Shown piece by piece: positions 47,128-55,830 of a DNA stretch of 64,000 nucleotides. A program made the translations under genes and the position numbers. Origin of the DNA: Halorarum salinum (lineage in GTDB: Archaea; Halobacteriota; Halobacteria; Halobacteriales; Haloferacaceae). Numbering within the stretch: position 1 is the stretch's first letter; every line of letters starts with the position of its first letter. Where the stretch lies: contig NZ_CP058579.1 in NCBI RefSeq assembly GCF_013402875.1, positions 1,860,001 to 1,924,000 on the forward strand. Reading direction: 5' to 3'. The notes under the pieces are model-generated. The model did not search any database. It was not told the origin of the DNA and saw only the letters and a list, made by a program, of their open reading frames with translations.

Positions 47128-48426
47128 ATGAGCTTTGATTTCAACGCGTACCACGATCTTCGCTCGATATTCGGCGTCGAAACGTCCGTAAGCGACGTCT
47201 TCCGGAAGTACGGGCTGGCGTTCGTGATGGTCGCCAGTTACTTCGGCTCCGGGTCAGTCTTCATCGCCAGTTCCGCCGGCGTCCGCTACGGCTACTCGCT
47301 TCTCTGGGCCGTCGTGGGCGCGGTGCTACTCGGCTACATGGCCCAGGACATGAGTGCCCGTCTCGGCATCTTCGGCGAGTCCCTGGCGGCCTTCGCCAGA
47401 GAAAAACTTGGACGGACCGTCTCGACGGTGCTTATGGTACTTCTATCGGTCGGCTGTGTCGCCTGGACGCTCGAACTCACCGCCGCTGTCGGGAAGGGCA
47501 TCGTCGTCCTGTTCGGCCTCCAAGCGATCGGCTGGGGCCCCTTCGCATACCTGACCGGCCTTGCGGCCATCGTCATCGGTATCCTCGGCTACGACTGGGT
47601 CGAAAAGATCATGGTCTCGATGATGTTCGCCCTTCTCGTCAGCTACGTCTTCGTCGCCGGTGCCTCCTCGCCGGATATCGTCGCTGCGGCGACGGGGTTC
47701 GTCCCCGTCCTCGGCGGTATGAACGGGATGGTGCTGGCGGTCTCCATTCTCGGGACCACAGCGCTGTGGCCCAACTTCTTCCTCGAATCCGAACTCGTCG
47801 AAGAGAAGGGCTGGATCGGAGCTGACGCGATCCCTGATATGCGCCGCGACCTCGCCATTGGCTACGCAGTCGGCGGGATCACGACGATCGCCATCGTCGT
47901 CGCTTCTGCCGCGGTCCTGCGACCGGCAGGGTACGAGCAACTCGAGACGTTCCTCACGCCCGGCAAAGCCATGGCGACTGTGCTCGGTGAGTGGGCGATG
48001 GTCGTCTTCCTCGTAGGGACTCTCGCGGCGGCCTTCAACAGTATCATCCCCATCATGTGGGCGCCCGCCTACATAATCCGCGAGACGCTTGGCGGCGAGT
48101 ACGCCGAGAGCCGCCGGACGTTCCTCATCATCTACGTCGCCGGCGTCGGACTCGGGAGCCTCTCACCACTGGTCCATCAGTATCTGGGCCTGAGCGTCAT
48201 CGACATGATCATCCTCTTCCCGGCGTACAACGCCGTGGTCGGACTGCCCGTTACCGCAGCATTGCTGTTCTGGGCGGTCAATGACTCCGACGTGATGGGC
48301 GAACACACCAACGGGGTGACGCTCAACGTCCTCAACGCCGCACTCATCCTGATAGCGGCCTACTCGGCCTATAGCGCCGGTAGATTGGTCATCGAAACGA
48401 TTCTCACAGGCGGGCTCGCCGGATGA
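47128..48426 (+). CDS. Nramp-related (NRAMP superfamily) membrane transporter, divergent
   Basis: The 432-residue protein has about 11 membrane helices. It begins with a soluble stretch, then ASYFGSGSVFIASSAGVRYG at TM1 and ILGTTALWPNFFLESELVEE at TM6, corresponding to the two broken helices of Nramp. In true Nramp these carry DPGN and MPH metal ligands; here they are YFGSG and LWPNF, so the metal site is not conserved. Substrate may differ (Mg2+, another cation or an organic solute). It is followed after 16 bases by a TauE-type exporter and likely forms an operon. Confidence 0.75.
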   Translation: MSFDFNAYHDLRSIFGVETSVSDVFRKYGLAFVMVASYFGSGSVFIASSAGVRYGYSLLWAVVGAVLLGYMAQDMSARLGIFGESLAAFAREKLGRTVSTVLMVLLSVGCVAWTLELTAAVGKGIVVLFGLQAIGWGPFAYLTGLAAIVIGILGYDWVEKIMVSMMFALLVSYVFVAGASSPDIVAAATGFVPVLGGMNGMVLAVSILGTTALWPNFFLESELVEEKGWIGADAIPDMRRDLAIGYAVGGITTIAIVVASAAVLRPAGYEQLETFLTPGKAMATVLGEWAMVVFLVGTLAAAFNSIIPIMWAPAYIIRETLGGEYAESRRTFLIIYVAGVGLGSLSPLVHQYLGLSVIDMIILFPAYNAVVGLPVTAALLFWAVNDSDVMGEHTNGVTLNVLNAALILIAAYSAYSAGRLVIETILTGGLAG

Positions 48427-48442
48427 TGGGGGGTGAGCTGGT

Positions 48443-49228
48443 GTGACCGCAGTCGCCGGTCTCACACTCCCGGTCGTGTTCGCTTTGGTCCTCATCTCCC
48501 TCGCGGGTGGCATGGGAATCACCGCCGTTGGCCCCGGGGGCGTCTTCGTCACAGCGGCGCTGTACGCCCTACTGGACATCCCGCCTGGCACTGTCGCCGG
48601 TACAGCCAGCGCTACCTTCGTCGCTACGGGGCTGCTCGGGACCGCCACGTATCTTCGCTCTGGCGAACTCGGCGACCGCGGGGGGGCCGTCGCGGCGGGA
48701 CTGCTCAGCCTCGGGGGGATCTTCGGCGCGCTTGTCGGCGTCCGGCTCAATGCCATGGTCTCCGAGCAGCTGTTCGGTTATCTACTCGGTGCGTTCCTCA
48801 CACTCTCCGGCGTGTTGGTCTGGCATCGTGCCCGCGGGACCACTGACGAGCGGCGCACGCTCGACCCCTCGACCTGGTCGGGGCGAGTCGCAGTCACCGT
48901 CATCGGGTTCGCCGTGGGCGTCCCCGGCGGTCTGTTGGGCGTCGGCGGTCCCGTCATCGCCGTGCCGTTGCTGGTGGTCGTGGGCATGCCGATGTTGCTC
49001 GCCGTGGCGCTTGCACAGGTTCAGTCGGTGTTCCTCGCGGCCGGAGCCACTGCCGGCTACGTCGCGCAGGGAGCGGTTTCGTGGCCGTTGGCCGCGCTGG
49101 TGGGCGTCCCGGAACTCGTCGGCGTGATTGCCGGCTGGCACTTTGCCCAGCATACCAATCCTGCCCGGCTCAAGCGCGGGCTTGCGGTCCTGCTCGTCGT
49201 TCTTGGACCGTATCTCGTGCTGTCATAG
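48443..49228 (+). CDS. TauE/SafE family (sulfite/organosulfonate exporter-like) membrane protein
   Basis: The GTG-started, 261-residue protein has about eight membrane helices in two similar halves: TLPVVFALVLISLAGGMGIT with GPGGVFVTAALYALLDIPPG, and then VTVIGFAVGVPGGLLGVGGP with VPLLVVVGMPMLLAVALAQV. These repeated glycine-rich loops are the TauE hallmark. Members export sulfite, sulfoacetate or related anions. It starts 16 bases after the Nramp-like gene, so both are probably expressed together. A sulfur link to the SBP56 module is possible but unproven. Confidence 0.85.
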   Translation: MTAVAGLTLPVVFALVLISLAGGMGITAVGPGGVFVTAALYALLDIPPGTVAGTASATFVATGLLGTATYLRSGELGDRGGAVAAGLLSLGGIFGALVGVRLNAMVSEQLFGYLLGAFLTLSGVLVWHRARGTTDERRTLDPSTWSGRVAVTVIGFAVGVPGGLLGVGGPVIAVPLLVVVGMPMLLAVALAQVQSVFLAAGATAGYVAQGAVSWPLAALVGVPELVGVIAGWHFAQHTNPARLKRGLAVLLVVLGPYLVLS

Positions 49229-49701
49229 GGAGGGGATCGTAGGATGGGGAAGGAGAGCTCATGAAAGGACCGCATCCCCCGTTTCAAGCGCTTCGCTCCA
49301 CGTCGTGCATATCCGACGAGCCTCGGTTTCCATCCCTACGAGATAGTCCAGCAGGAGTGTGATCAGAGTGGAGAACCGCGGTCGCCAACGGGGAATCCTC
49401 GCTGTGGGTCCCTGTCGAACGACTGCATAGGGTACAGCGAGAGGACGTGATACCACACAGCCGATGCGTGTAAGGAGCACGTACGCATTCGAAACTCCCA
49501 CCCCACTTCGTTTGTAAACCCATTCGAAGGAAGGAGTGGGGAAACGCATGTCGGCGCTAAGCGCCCGACGGTTCGTGTGTAGCCTCCAGGGAGCATCCAA
49601 CAAACCGTACAGTGCTCCGGAATCCGAACCGGGGTGGAGCACTCCAACTGCACACCGGTGTCCCCGTAGCTCCTTCCACACCCAACGGTGGCACTGTACC
49701 C
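49229..49701. other. Gene-free stretch upstream of a broken integrase
   Basis: About 470 bases; frames on both strands are basic or low-complexity and not convincing. The segment resembles the flank of an integrated element, lying between the TauE gene and a recombinase remnant. A TACCCATG context precedes the integrase start. Confidence 0.4.
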
Positions 49702-50340
49702 ATGTCTACAACACAGTACGTCGATGTCGAACGCACCCTCACAAACCTCGAAACCAGTTCGCTGGTCCCGGCCAACGTTCAAGCCATCCGGGAGTTCCTC
49801 GACCGCTGTGCCGCCCAGGGCATCAGCGACGTCCGGCAACAGCGGTACGCCCGGTCGTGGAAGGCACTCGTCCGGAAGTCCGCGCCCGACGGCTTCCGGT
49901 TGTACGGCGCCACCGAGGCGGAGCTCAAGGAACTCGTCGCCGGCCTGACCGGTCCTCGAACCACGCGGAGACGTCGAAGGAGACGATGCGCAGTGCGGTT
50001 AAGAAGTTCTACAAGTTCGCGAACGGCGGCCACGACCACCCGGACAAGGTCGACCTCTTCACGGTGAAAAACGGGCGGCGGAAGGCCTCGTCGGTCACCC
50101 TGGAGGGCCTTTCACCACCGATGAACTGAAACGCCTGCTACGCGGCTTCTCAAGCACGCGTGACCGGGCGTTCACCCTGGTCCTGTACGAGTCCGCCGCC
50201 CGGCCCGGCGACCTCCTCTCGCGGAACGTCGCGGACTTCACCGCGAACGAAAACGGGGGTTTCAGCCACATCGAGGGGAGCAAGGACACGCCCGATCGCG
50301 CCAAGCTACATCCACGCGATGACCACCAGTACATGGTACG
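49702..50340 (+). pseudogene. Tyrosine recombinase/integrase (XerC/D type), multiply frameshifted
   Basis: From 49702 the product reads MSTTQYVDVERTLTNLETSS and RYARSWKALVRKSAPDGFRL, a phage-integrase SAM-like N-domain. Near 49950 the frame shifts to KETMRSAVKKFYKFANGGHD, and near 50105 to TDELKRLLRGFSSTRDRAFT and LVLYESAARPGDLLSRNVAD, where the catalytic Arg of the first active-site box (ARPGDLL) is visible. The H-x-x-R and Tyr boxes are missing, so the enzyme is dead. It probably once mobilised a local element. Confidence 0.8.
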
Positions 50341-50763
50341 GCCGCGAACTACTTCGACTACGGCCTGGACGGTAGTCCCCCGGTCGAGCCTACCGCTTGG
50401 GAAGCGCTCGCTGATGCGCTGGAACAGGCGGACGCCCACCACCAAGCGAGGCTGGAACAGGAACTGGCCCAGATCGACGAGCAGTTAGCAGTTCGAAACC
50501 GGCAGCACGGTGACTTTGTCACTGAGTTGGAACGCCAGATTGACCGCTATGTGGACCGGTTCGAGCACCTCTACACGATCGGGAGGGGGAGACTCGACGG
50601 GACCCGGGAGCGGGTGAAGGACCGGCTCATCGCGTTCTATGAGGAGCTACGCGACGAACAGCGGGACCACTGGCGGGACCGCCAGCGGATAGAGCAGGAG
50701 CGCCGTGATGTGCGCCGGGAACTGGCCGCGACAGGCGACGATGCACTCGCCGACCTGCTGTAA
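50341..50763 (+). CDS. Coiled-coil hypothetical protein, 5' end uncertain
   Basis: The frame from about 50341 reads NYFDYGLDGSPPVEPTAWEA and then a long charged heptad-like helix (LEQADAHHQARLEQELAQID, then RVKDRLIAFYEELRDEQRDH) to 50763. No classical start lies before PPVHGTAANYF; an in-frame ATG or GTG is only found farther in. It may be the last part of a gene fused to the integrase remnant, or start internally near 50527. The function is unknown. Confidence 0.5.
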   Translation, partial: AANYFDYGLDGSPPVEPTAWEALADALEQADAHHQARLEQELAQIDEQLAVRNRQHGDFVTELERQIDRYVDRFEHLYTIGRGRLDGTRERVKDRLIAFYEELRDEQRDHWRDRQRIEQERRDVRRELAATGDDALADLL

Positions 50764-50839
50764 TCGCGCTGATCACCGCGTCCTGACGCCAGCAACCACG
50801 GGCGAGTGGATTTATTGAGCATCCCAGCGACACTCACCC

Positions 50840-51505
50840 ATGAGCGTTCAGCATGGCCCCCTTTCGTTCGAGCGACTCGGCCACGCAAGCGTCCGGATCG
50901 AGACCGACGACGGCGTTGTCGTCTACATCGATCCATGGAGTGATGTCCTTGCAGACGAGCCGAGGGACGGTGACGTCGTGTTCGTCACGCACGACGATTT
51001 CGATCACTACGACCCCGACGCGATCGAAGCGGTCGCCGCCGACGATGCCGACATCGTGGTCTACGAGGCGGTCGATACAGCCGACCTCGACCGCGACGTG
51101 ACCCCGCTGGCCTACGAGGGCTCGCTGTCGGTCGCCGGAATCGATGTTGAGGCGGTCCCCGCACACAATCGAGAGGATGGCGAGCACGTCGACGAGGACG
51201 GCGACCCGTTCCACGCCGAACGTGAGGTCATCGGGCTCGTGCTCACGTTCGATGAAACGACCGTCTATTTCACCAGCGATACGGACTTCCTCCCGGCGCA
51301 CAATCACATCCAGGCGACCGTGTTCATCCCGCCGATCGGCGGTCACTTCACGATGGACCGCCACGAGGCCGCGGACTTCGCCGAGTCGGTCGAGCCGGAA
51401 CTCGTGCTTCCGGTCCACTACGATACCTTCGACGCGATCGAAACCGACGCCCAAGCGTTCGCCGAGGATGTGGAAACACGGGGGCTGACCGTCGAACTGT
51501 TCTGA
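50840..51505 (+). CDS. MBL-fold metallo-hydrolase (UlaG-like) with altered metal motif
   Basis: The 221-residue protein follows the UlaG/YtnP-like metallo-beta-lactamase pattern: FERLGHASVRIETDDGVVVY, IDPWSD, a metal loop VTHDDFDHYD at 49-58, and later TSDTDFLPAHN and LVLPVHYDTFDAI. In the HxHxDH motif the second His is Asp53 (H51-D-D53-F-D55-H56), so one ligand differs. His174 and His206-type positions later in the chain remain. It could still bind Mn2+ or Fe2+. Substrate unknown; it stands alone. Confidence 0.87.
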   Translation: MSVQHGPLSFERLGHASVRIETDDGVVVYIDPWSDVLADEPRDGDVVFVTHDDFDHYDPDAIEAVAADDADIVVYEAVDTADLDRDVTPLAYEGSLSVAGIDVEAVPAHNREDGEHVDEDGDPFHAEREVIGLVLTFDETTVYFTSDTDFLPAHNHIQATVFIPPIGGHFTMDRHEAADFAESVEPELVLPVHYDTFDAIETDAQAFAEDVETRGLTVELF

Positions 51506-51827
51506 GCCAGCAGCGAGCACACGTGAGGACCAGTCGGACGGTCCCGTTCCACCCCACCGTTCAGCCACAATGTTGCGTGAAACTACCGCTCAGTAGGCTG
51601 CAAACCTAACGCAGTTGCTCCTATCGGCTATTTGTGGTGTTGATAGCGCCGTACTGAATACAGGGCGCGTATCGGTTACGAGGGGGAAGGGTGGACGGTT
51701 TGGAGAATCGCTCAATACAGGTGAAGGACCAACCGTACAGTTCAGAGAAATCGAGGAATCACACTGGAATCATCTCACAGTCAGCATCGGCAGAAAATAC
51801 TTATCAGCTGGCATATCAGACCTGTTC
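51506..51827. other. Intergenic stretch with an IS-like imperfect stem-loop
   Basis: About 320 bases. At 51640-51672 GATAGCGCC and GGCGCGTATC form a 9-pair stem with one bulged base around GTACTGAATACAG. The segment CTGAATA...GCGCGTATCGGT recurs at 58503-58526 inside the transposon-like region, so it may be an IS scar. The promoter of the next lipoprotein is at 51798-51804. Confidence 0.45.
51798..51804 (+). promoter_or_regulatory. TACTTAT promoter box of lipoprotein gene 51828
   Basis: The box lies 24-30 bases before the ATG, as in leaderless archaeal transcripts. Nearly the same 10-base context (AATACTTATC) precedes the lipoprotein genes at 53707 (AGTATTTATC) and 54546 (AGTACTTATC on the minus strand). 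Confidence 0.55.
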
Positions 51828-52559
51828 ATGCGCCGTCGAACCCTCCTCGCTGGCCTCGGTGCCCTCTCAGCTGGCTGTCTCGGGTCATCGGCTCCACACA
51901 CAAGTAGCACACCGTCCTCAACAGAAACCAGCGGGACGCCAACCTCTACAGTCACGCCACCGTCTACAACCAGTCCACCATGTGAACGTAGGACTGAAAC
52001 TCCATCCACGGACTCTACAGGTGCGACGGCTTCGGACGGTGAATACAAAGTTGGTGGTCTTACGAACTCGACAAGCACCACCGGTTCGTCCGGCACGCCT
52101 GTCCCCGAACCTGCCGTCAAGTTCAGTGCCGCTGTCGTTGACGATGTCGTCTCCGAGGAGAGCCCCGGCGCGATAGAACTGAAACTGATGAACAGGAGCT
52201 CGACGACCCAAACGGTGTTCGCAGGCACCGTTCCGCCGTTCGGGACGGTGTTTGCAGATTCCGTCGAAGGCGACGAATTCCTGCTCTGGCGGGAGTACGA
52301 GGAGGAAGGATGTATCACTTTCAGCGAAGACGGGTTGGTGATTTGTGACATCGGCTCACTGACGGAGCTCCACCCCTGCCAGAGCATCACTCACCGGTAC
52401 GACATCCTCCCGAGTAGCACGACTCACCACCCGGAGTACACAGTACCGCCCGGCCCCGGTACATTTCGCATCACCGGCTCGCTCGACTACGAGGCAGACG
52501 GAGCACAGGAGTCGGAACTCTCCTTCGAGATTCAATTCTCCCTTGACGCAGTAGAATAG
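51828..52559 (+). CDS. Tat/Sec-exported lipoprotein with Ser/Thr-rich linker
   Basis: The start is the ATG at 51828 (MRRRTLLAGLGALSAGCLG), where RRR, a hydrophobic run and the lipobox SAGC at Cys17 make a lipoprotein signal peptide. The first 70 residues after the Cys are a Ser/Thr/Pro-rich spacer. The folded part (about 95-243) contains AIELKLMNRSSTTQTVFAGT and YTVPPGPGTFRITGSL, an Ig-like beta-sandwich pattern. No family is recognised. It is surface-exposed and is one of three adjacent lipoprotein genes. Confidence 0.8.
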   Translation: MRRRTLLAGLGALSAGCLGSSAPHTSSTPSSTETSGTPTSTVTPPSTTSPPCERRTETPSTDSTGATASDGEYKVGGLTNSTSTTGSSGTPVPEPAVKFSAAVVDDVVSEESPGAIELKLMNRSSTTQTVFAGTVPPFGTVFADSVEGDEFLLWREYEEEGCITFSEDGLVICDIGSLTELHPCQSITHRYDILPSSTTHHPEYTVPPGPGTFRITGSLDYEADGAQESELSFEIQFSLDAVE

Positions 52560-52754
52560 ACCGCTCAAAGAAGTGTGCGATGGTGTTTGGAGCTCACTGA
52601 ATGCATTAATATACACAGGGCTACTGAGCGGTTGATTCACGCACCGCGGTCTGGAAGACATTACCTGTGACGACACCGTTCGAACGCAGAGTACAGGTAA
52701 GGAGCCTATCGATATCTTCAGAGGCGTTTTCAAACCGGGAAGCCAGCGTCGAGC

Positions 52755-52919
52755 ATGGCCACTCGGCTCGTATTTCTCCTTCTGTGGGTCCCCATCGGGT
52801 TCGCGTTGCTGGTCGGCGCGTCCTATCTCGGAACGAAACTCGCCCTTCGCTCGTACTTCGACGACGACGAGCCTCCGTCGAGCCTCATCAGTATCGAGGA
52901 CGTGAACGACGACCGATGA
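52755..52919 (+). CDS. Small single-span membrane protein (54 aa)
   Basis: The ATG at 52755 opens MATRLVFLLLWVPIGFALLV, one hydrophobic helix, then GASYLGTKLALRSYF and an acidic tail DDDEPPSSLISIEDVNDDR. Codon use is haloarchaeal. It overlaps no other plus-strand gene, and the minus-strand frame here is a shadow. Possibly a small subunit or stress peptide; no homologue is recognised. Confidence 0.55.
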   Translation: MATRLVFLLLWVPIGFALLVGASYLGTKLALRSYFDDDEPPSSLISIEDVNDDR

Positions 52920-52994
52920 CCGGAGTCGGTTATCAGGCCGTCATTCAGGGGAATCGGCCGGTACAGGTCAGGTATTGCTCGACAGGGACCCGTA

Positions 52995-53585
52995 CTAACT
53001 TGGCGTTCCCCACGTCGGAAGCGCGGCTTTGATGGCTGGCTCGGAGCCGACGTACGCACCGGCCGTCCCGAACGCCAGGGGAACCAGCGGGACGACGACC
53101 ATCCACGAGAGCGAGGTCGTGTTCCAGAGCGCGGGCGTGATGAGAGTTTGACCCGTCGAGACGCGGAAGACGAAGGCGCCCAGGAGGATCGAGATCAGGT
53201 ACCCGACGAACAGGTATGCGCCGACTGCGGCTGGGATGGCTGCGTCCTCGTCAGCGTGCTGGACGACGACGGCGCCGACGACGAAACACGCGAGCGGCCC
53301 ACAGAGGAAGAGCCACGGTGCGGTCCCTAGCGGGAGATATCCGACGAACGTGCTGTCCGGGGATGCAACCTGGAGGGGAACCCGGTGCGCAGCCAGCAGA
53401 ACCCATCCGATCGCTGCCCACGCAGGCTCTCCTGCAGTTTCGTACCCTGGCCATAGGTTCCGTGGAGAGTTCCCGCCACGGCCGAGAAGTCGTGGGAGCC
53501 ACGGAACCGCGAGGATTGCCGTGAGGACGTAGGCGAGGACGGCCGCAGTCGCACCTGCGAGACTACGACGGAGGGAAGGAATCAT
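52995..53585 (-). CDS. Hypothetical membrane protein, haloarchaeal type
   Basis: The start is the ATG at 53585 (MIPSLRRSLAGATAAVLAYV); a TTG two codons earlier is less likely. An ATTTAAAT box at 53608-53615 lies 23-30 bases upstream. The 196-residue protein has five hydrophobic segments (for example LCGPLACFVVGAVVVQHADE and VGAYLFVGYLISILLGAFVF). The layout matches small haloarchaeal membrane proteins of unknown function. It faces away from the lipoprotein at 53707. Confidence 0.7.
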   Translation of the reverse strand: MIPSLRRSLAGATAAVLAYVLTAILAVPWLPRLLGRGGNSPRNLWPGYETAGEPAWAAIGWVLLAAHRVPLQVASPDSTFVGYLPLGTAPWLFLCGPLACFVVGAVVVQHADEDAAIPAAVGAYLFVGYLISILLGAFVFRVSTGQTLITPALWNTTSLSWMVVVPLVPLAFGTAGAYVGSEPAIKAALPTWGTPS

Positions 53586-53677
53586 ATTCAATCGTTACCT
53601 GCGCGCAATTTAAATCTGCATACTCAACGACTCGACCCTAGCGAGAGGAAGGAGACGAACGCTCAGTACAGACAAAG

Positions 53678-53684
53678 TATTTAT
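53678..53684 (+). promoter_or_regulatory. TATTTAT promoter box of lipoprotein gene 53707
   Basis: The box lies 23-29 bases upstream of the chosen ATG. Its context AGTATTTATCGAG parallels the boxes of the two neighbouring lipoprotein genes. Confidence 0.55.
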
Positions 53685-53706
53685 CGAGATATATGTGTCA
53701 GTATGT

Positions 53707-54093
53707 ATGGGGTATCACTTGTCACGGCGGCGGTTCCTCCACGCGTCGAGTCTCGTGGCTGGGTGTTCTGCGGGGTGTCTCGGTGTGTACGGGAACGGGC
53801 ATATGCAGGATATTAGCCTATACAACGGCACTGGAACGACTCTCACTGTTACGACAACCGTCACTCGTACCGCCGATACCGAAGAGATTCTGTCGGATAC
53901 GGTCACACTCGCTGATGAAGCCAAACAGCGATACCCCGACCCAATTAAAGAGGGAGGGGTGTGTCTGATTCAGGTCTCCGTCGAGGGTGGAGAGCAGAAC
54001 TCATACGAGTGGGACGCGCCGGAGAGCGAGGCATCTGGAATCCAGGTCTCGATAACGACCGACGGTATTGGGTTTAGCAGGGTGGTGGCGTGA
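53707..54093 (+). CDS. Small lipoprotein
   Basis: I choose the ATG at 53707 (MGYHLSRRRFLHASSLVAGC) because a TATTTAT box sits 23-29 bases before it. SRRRFLHASS is a Tat signal and VAGCSAGC offers a lipobox. The mature part (about 95 residues) is a beta-rich domain with repeated Thr/Val strands (TTLTVTTTVTRTADTEEI). It converges with another small lipoprotein of related build at 54136. No family name is recognised. Confidence 0.75.
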   Translation: MGYHLSRRRFLHASSLVAGCSAGCLGVYGNGHMQDISLYNGTGTTLTVTTTVTRTADTEEILSDTVTLADEAKQRYPDPIKEGGVCLIQVSVEGGEQNSYEWDAPESEASGIQVSITTDGIGFSRVVA

Positions 54094-54135
54094 GTACGTA
54101 GTGCTGGTCAAGCAGGAATCGTTCGGAGAGGCCAT

Positions 54136-54546
54136 TCAATCATAGATAGCTCCGCCGAGACTGAGTGCCCCCTCTTCGTCCAATGAGACCACGACCGTGT
54201 CACCCGTCACTCCAGCAGACGAAGCCGAAGACGGGCGTAACTCTATGACGATCTCGGAAGAGTCCCCAGTATCAGCTTCGACTGCCACCGTATGCGTGCC
54301 TGGTTGAGCGATGTACCCCTCTCGCCGCTGCCTTCCCCCGGCTGACAGGGTGAAGTCCTCGTTCCATCGAGTCTCCCCGTCAGTTATCACGGAAACGGTC
54401 AGCGAATGGCTCCGGTCGTGGCGATTCGAGAGCAGCAACGTTCCGGGCCCTGCGTCGTATGCCGCCCCGAAGCAGCCGCTCACGAAGAGCGTCCCTGTCG
54501 CTCCCAGCACGGAGAGGAACACGCGACGAGACCCTTCCTGAACCAT
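54136..54546 (-). CDS. Small lipoprotein
   Basis: The start is the ATG at 54546 (MVQEGSRRVFLSVLGATGTL); GATAAGTA at 54570-54577 is the promoter box. SRRVFLSVLG is a Tat-like signal and VSGCFGA the lipobox. The mature domain of about 105 residues (LLLSNRHDRSHSLTVSVITD, then GTHTVAVEADTGDSSEIVIE) is a beta-sandwich of the kind seen in haloarchaeal cell-surface proteins. It is convergent with the lipoprotein at 53707. Confidence 0.75.
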   Translation of the reverse strand: MVQEGSRRVFLSVLGATGTLFVSGCFGAAYDAGPGTLLLSNRHDRSHSLTVSVITDGETRWNEDFTLSAGGRQRREGYIAQPGTHTVAVEADTGDSSEIVIELRPSSASSAGVTGDTVVVSLDEEGALSLGGAIYD

Positions 54547-54644
54547 ACCATCAATCAATTCAGAGACGTGATAAGTACTTTTCGTGGTTGCGTCCCCGAA
54601 TACAAGCCAAGTCCATTCTTACCAGGGGACCTATCGGTCGATTC

Positions 54645-54729
54645 GCAGATTCACTTAGCGGCTGTTCCGTCGCAGACGGTCTGAAACGAACGCCGACCAT
54701 CTACTGCATACATCCTCTGTAGTCAGTAC
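54645..54729 (+). repeat. Copy 1 of an ~85-base dispersed repeat
   Basis: This segment matches 59464-59548 at most positions (by eye about 86%), including GTTCCGTCGCAGAC, GTCTGAAACGAACGCCG and TCTACTGCA. Copy 2 sits just beyond the transposase stop, so copy 1 may be an orphan end of the same or a related element. Confidence 0.75.
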
Positions 54730-55126
54730 GTCGCATCTGACAGTGGCCACGTAGGTCGACCACGTCCATAATACACTCATCTGTTTCACCGAATTGAGGA
54801 GATCAATCAGCCGTGAAGTGATCTGCTCTGTGTTGCTTGGTACATCCCCTGTACTTAGCGGCGCGCCTCACCTAACTGTGAGCCGCCGGATGTCCGAGAA
54901 TGAGGGAGTCTCGGACAACATGGCCCCGGTCGGGTCCCCCTCTGACCAAGAGCGCACGTAACAGCCGCTTCGTGAGTCTGCGTATTAACTGAGTACCTCC
55001 GGAGGGCACTATATTATCGTGATCCCGGTGATGGTGATCCCGACGGTGCCAGCGAGGATGCCGACCGCGAAGATGCCGTCCGCCCGTTTACTGATCGTCT
55101 CCTGTCGAAATAAATAACGTTCGTGA

Positions 55127-55160
55127 GGCGTGCTGCGTACAGAGCACCACGCAGCACGCC
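55127..55160. terminator. Perfect 12-base stem-loop
   Basis: GGCGTGCTGCGT (55127-55138) pairs without mismatch with ACGCAGCACGCC (55149-55160) around a 10-base loop. It could be a terminator, a structured RNA or the end of a lost element; no T-run follows and no gene ends close by, so the type is a guess. Confidence 0.4.
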
Positions 55161-55830
55161 CTGAACGGTCAGCGAAGAGTTGCTCACGGTGGATGAACGG
55201 CGACGTCACTCACTACCTATCTTCTACCCGTAGTGAATATAATCAGCAGGCCGATCAAGCCCGTTCGTCCCGAAACCTCAGAATTGGCAACTGGCTATTC
55301 AGGTGGATCGCCACTAGCGGGCATAATCCGTGTTCTCAACGTCCTGATCCCGCTTGAATCTCACATCACCTTTAGGCGTATTCCATATGGGCCGTCTCTT
55401 CTGCCGATCACTGGCGCCTCCCCGAGTGAGTTTCCATCGTACGGCTATCCTACCGTTCCATTGCGTCGTCGTATGAATACACGATCAACGGTTGATCCAG
55501 TCACGGATCTTCAACTCCTCGATTTCGGCAGGAAAACGAGGGATGCACGGGGACTGTCCTCCCCATCGCATCGATGTCCTCATCGCTCAGGAATGATCGA
55601 CGGAGTCAGTCGATACAAACCATCCTACCCCGACTAGGATGGGGCGGCGACTCGACTAACGGGACGTGCGATTAGGCCCCGGTCGGCGTGTAATTCCGTG
55701 GTACCTCGACTGGTCGTGGCTGGCGGAATTGGCCAAGTCCGTGGAGGTCCAAGGTGCTCGCCGTACTCCGGGGTTGTCCGAACAGGGGGAGTTTGTAACT
55801 AAGAAAAATCGCGGGAACCCTCCGCAGAAG

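Larger units (their letters stand above)
54559..55830. other. A/T-rich gene-poor stretch with repeat and stem-loop
   Basis: About 1.27 kb with no convincing gene. It contains the 85-base repeat (54645-54729), a hydrophobic minus-strand scrap ending at 55009 (RADGIFAVGILAGTVGITIT, perhaps the end of a small membrane protein), and a perfect 12-base stem-loop (55127-55160). It looks like accumulated mobile-element debris between the lipoproteins and the SBP56 operon. Confidence 0.5.
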
